Of a stretch of DNA of 64,000 nucleotides, positions 63,938-64,000 are shown in pieces; the stretch's first letter is position 1; every line of letters starts with the position of its first letter. The DNA lies in assembly GCF_000243095.1 (NCBI RefSeq), contig NZ_AHJE01000098.1, positions 26,679 through 90,678 of the forward strand. Reading direction: 5' to 3'. The notes beneath the pieces were generated by a model that searched no databases, had not been told where the DNA came from, and was given only the letters and a program-made list of their open reading frames with translations. The translations under genes and the position numbers were made by a program. The stretch is from Cupriavidus basilensis OR16 (lineage in GTDB: Bacteria; Pseudomonadota; Gammaproteobacteria; Burkholderiales; Burkholderiaceae).

Positions 63938-64000
63938 CTCATCGACTCCTTGTGTCATCGAGGCGGCCACCCGCCTGCTTGTTATCCTGCGTATCCATCG

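Noticed and set aside
1..64000. CRISPR array or full insertion sequence
   Set aside because: No regularly spaced direct repeats and no complete transposase or integrase were seen.

Overview
The window reads as a GC-rich betaproteobacterial chromosome, most likely Cupriavidus/Ralstonia (Burkholderiaceae). The basis is the GC-rich codon use and the housekeeping block spoT-rpoZ-gmk-yicC / Ser-Thr kinase-PP2C-rph-rdgB-hemW. PilY1-type minor pilins, LpxO and a TctC-type binding protein fit this. No rRNA, CRISPR array, complete transposon or integrase was seen.

Layout. 1-9.2 kb: truncated DUF1254 protein (-), an unplaced 289-aa protein, a beta-barrel-like envelope protein, gamma-glutamyltransferase (-), a degenerate receiver protein (-) and a FapA/DUF342 protein (-). 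9.2-24 kb: bestrophin channel, methyltransferase, DUF1415, two flavoproteins, an OB-fold protein, a MocR regulator with a divergent small gene, a tandem-PAS diguanylate cyclase, LpxO, PiuC with a Fur box, and several small hypotheticals. 24-37 kb: tRNA-fMet, tRNA-Arg, greB converging on spoT-rpoZ-gmk-yicC, then on the + strand the kinase/phosphatase pair and rph-rdgB-hemW, then a SlyB-like lipoprotein and tRNA-Ser(UGA). 37.4-45.0 kb: a one-directional type IV minor-pilin/PilY1 operon, an IS630-type transposase scrap, a C11 tract and a very AT-rich tract. This block is bounded by the tRNA-Ser 3' end and a 12-bp copy of it, which suggests a genomic island. 45-50.6 kb: a D-glucarate locus (TctC relic, GudD, FadR-type regulator, semialdehyde dehydrogenase). 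50.7-54.2 kb: an osmoprotectant ABC operon. 54.9-61.1 kb: pirin, then a BMP-type nucleoside ABC operon. 61.3-64 kb: DUF1232, quinone oxidoreductase, methylglyoxal synthase and an SDR.

Functional links. SpoT, omega (RpoZ), GreB and Gmk all touch GTP/(p)ppGpp or RNA polymerase, and the kinase-phosphatase pair sits beside them. The glucarate genes lie around one regulator with two dyads. The osmoprotectant and nucleoside transporters are complete sets.

Caution on quality. At least nine otherwise intact genes carry small indels, mostly one-base losses in G/C runs. Two 22-23 bp tandem duplications and one in-gene deletion are also present. Many of these look like consensus or assembly errors, so the broken genes below are annotated over their full reconstructed span and flagged.
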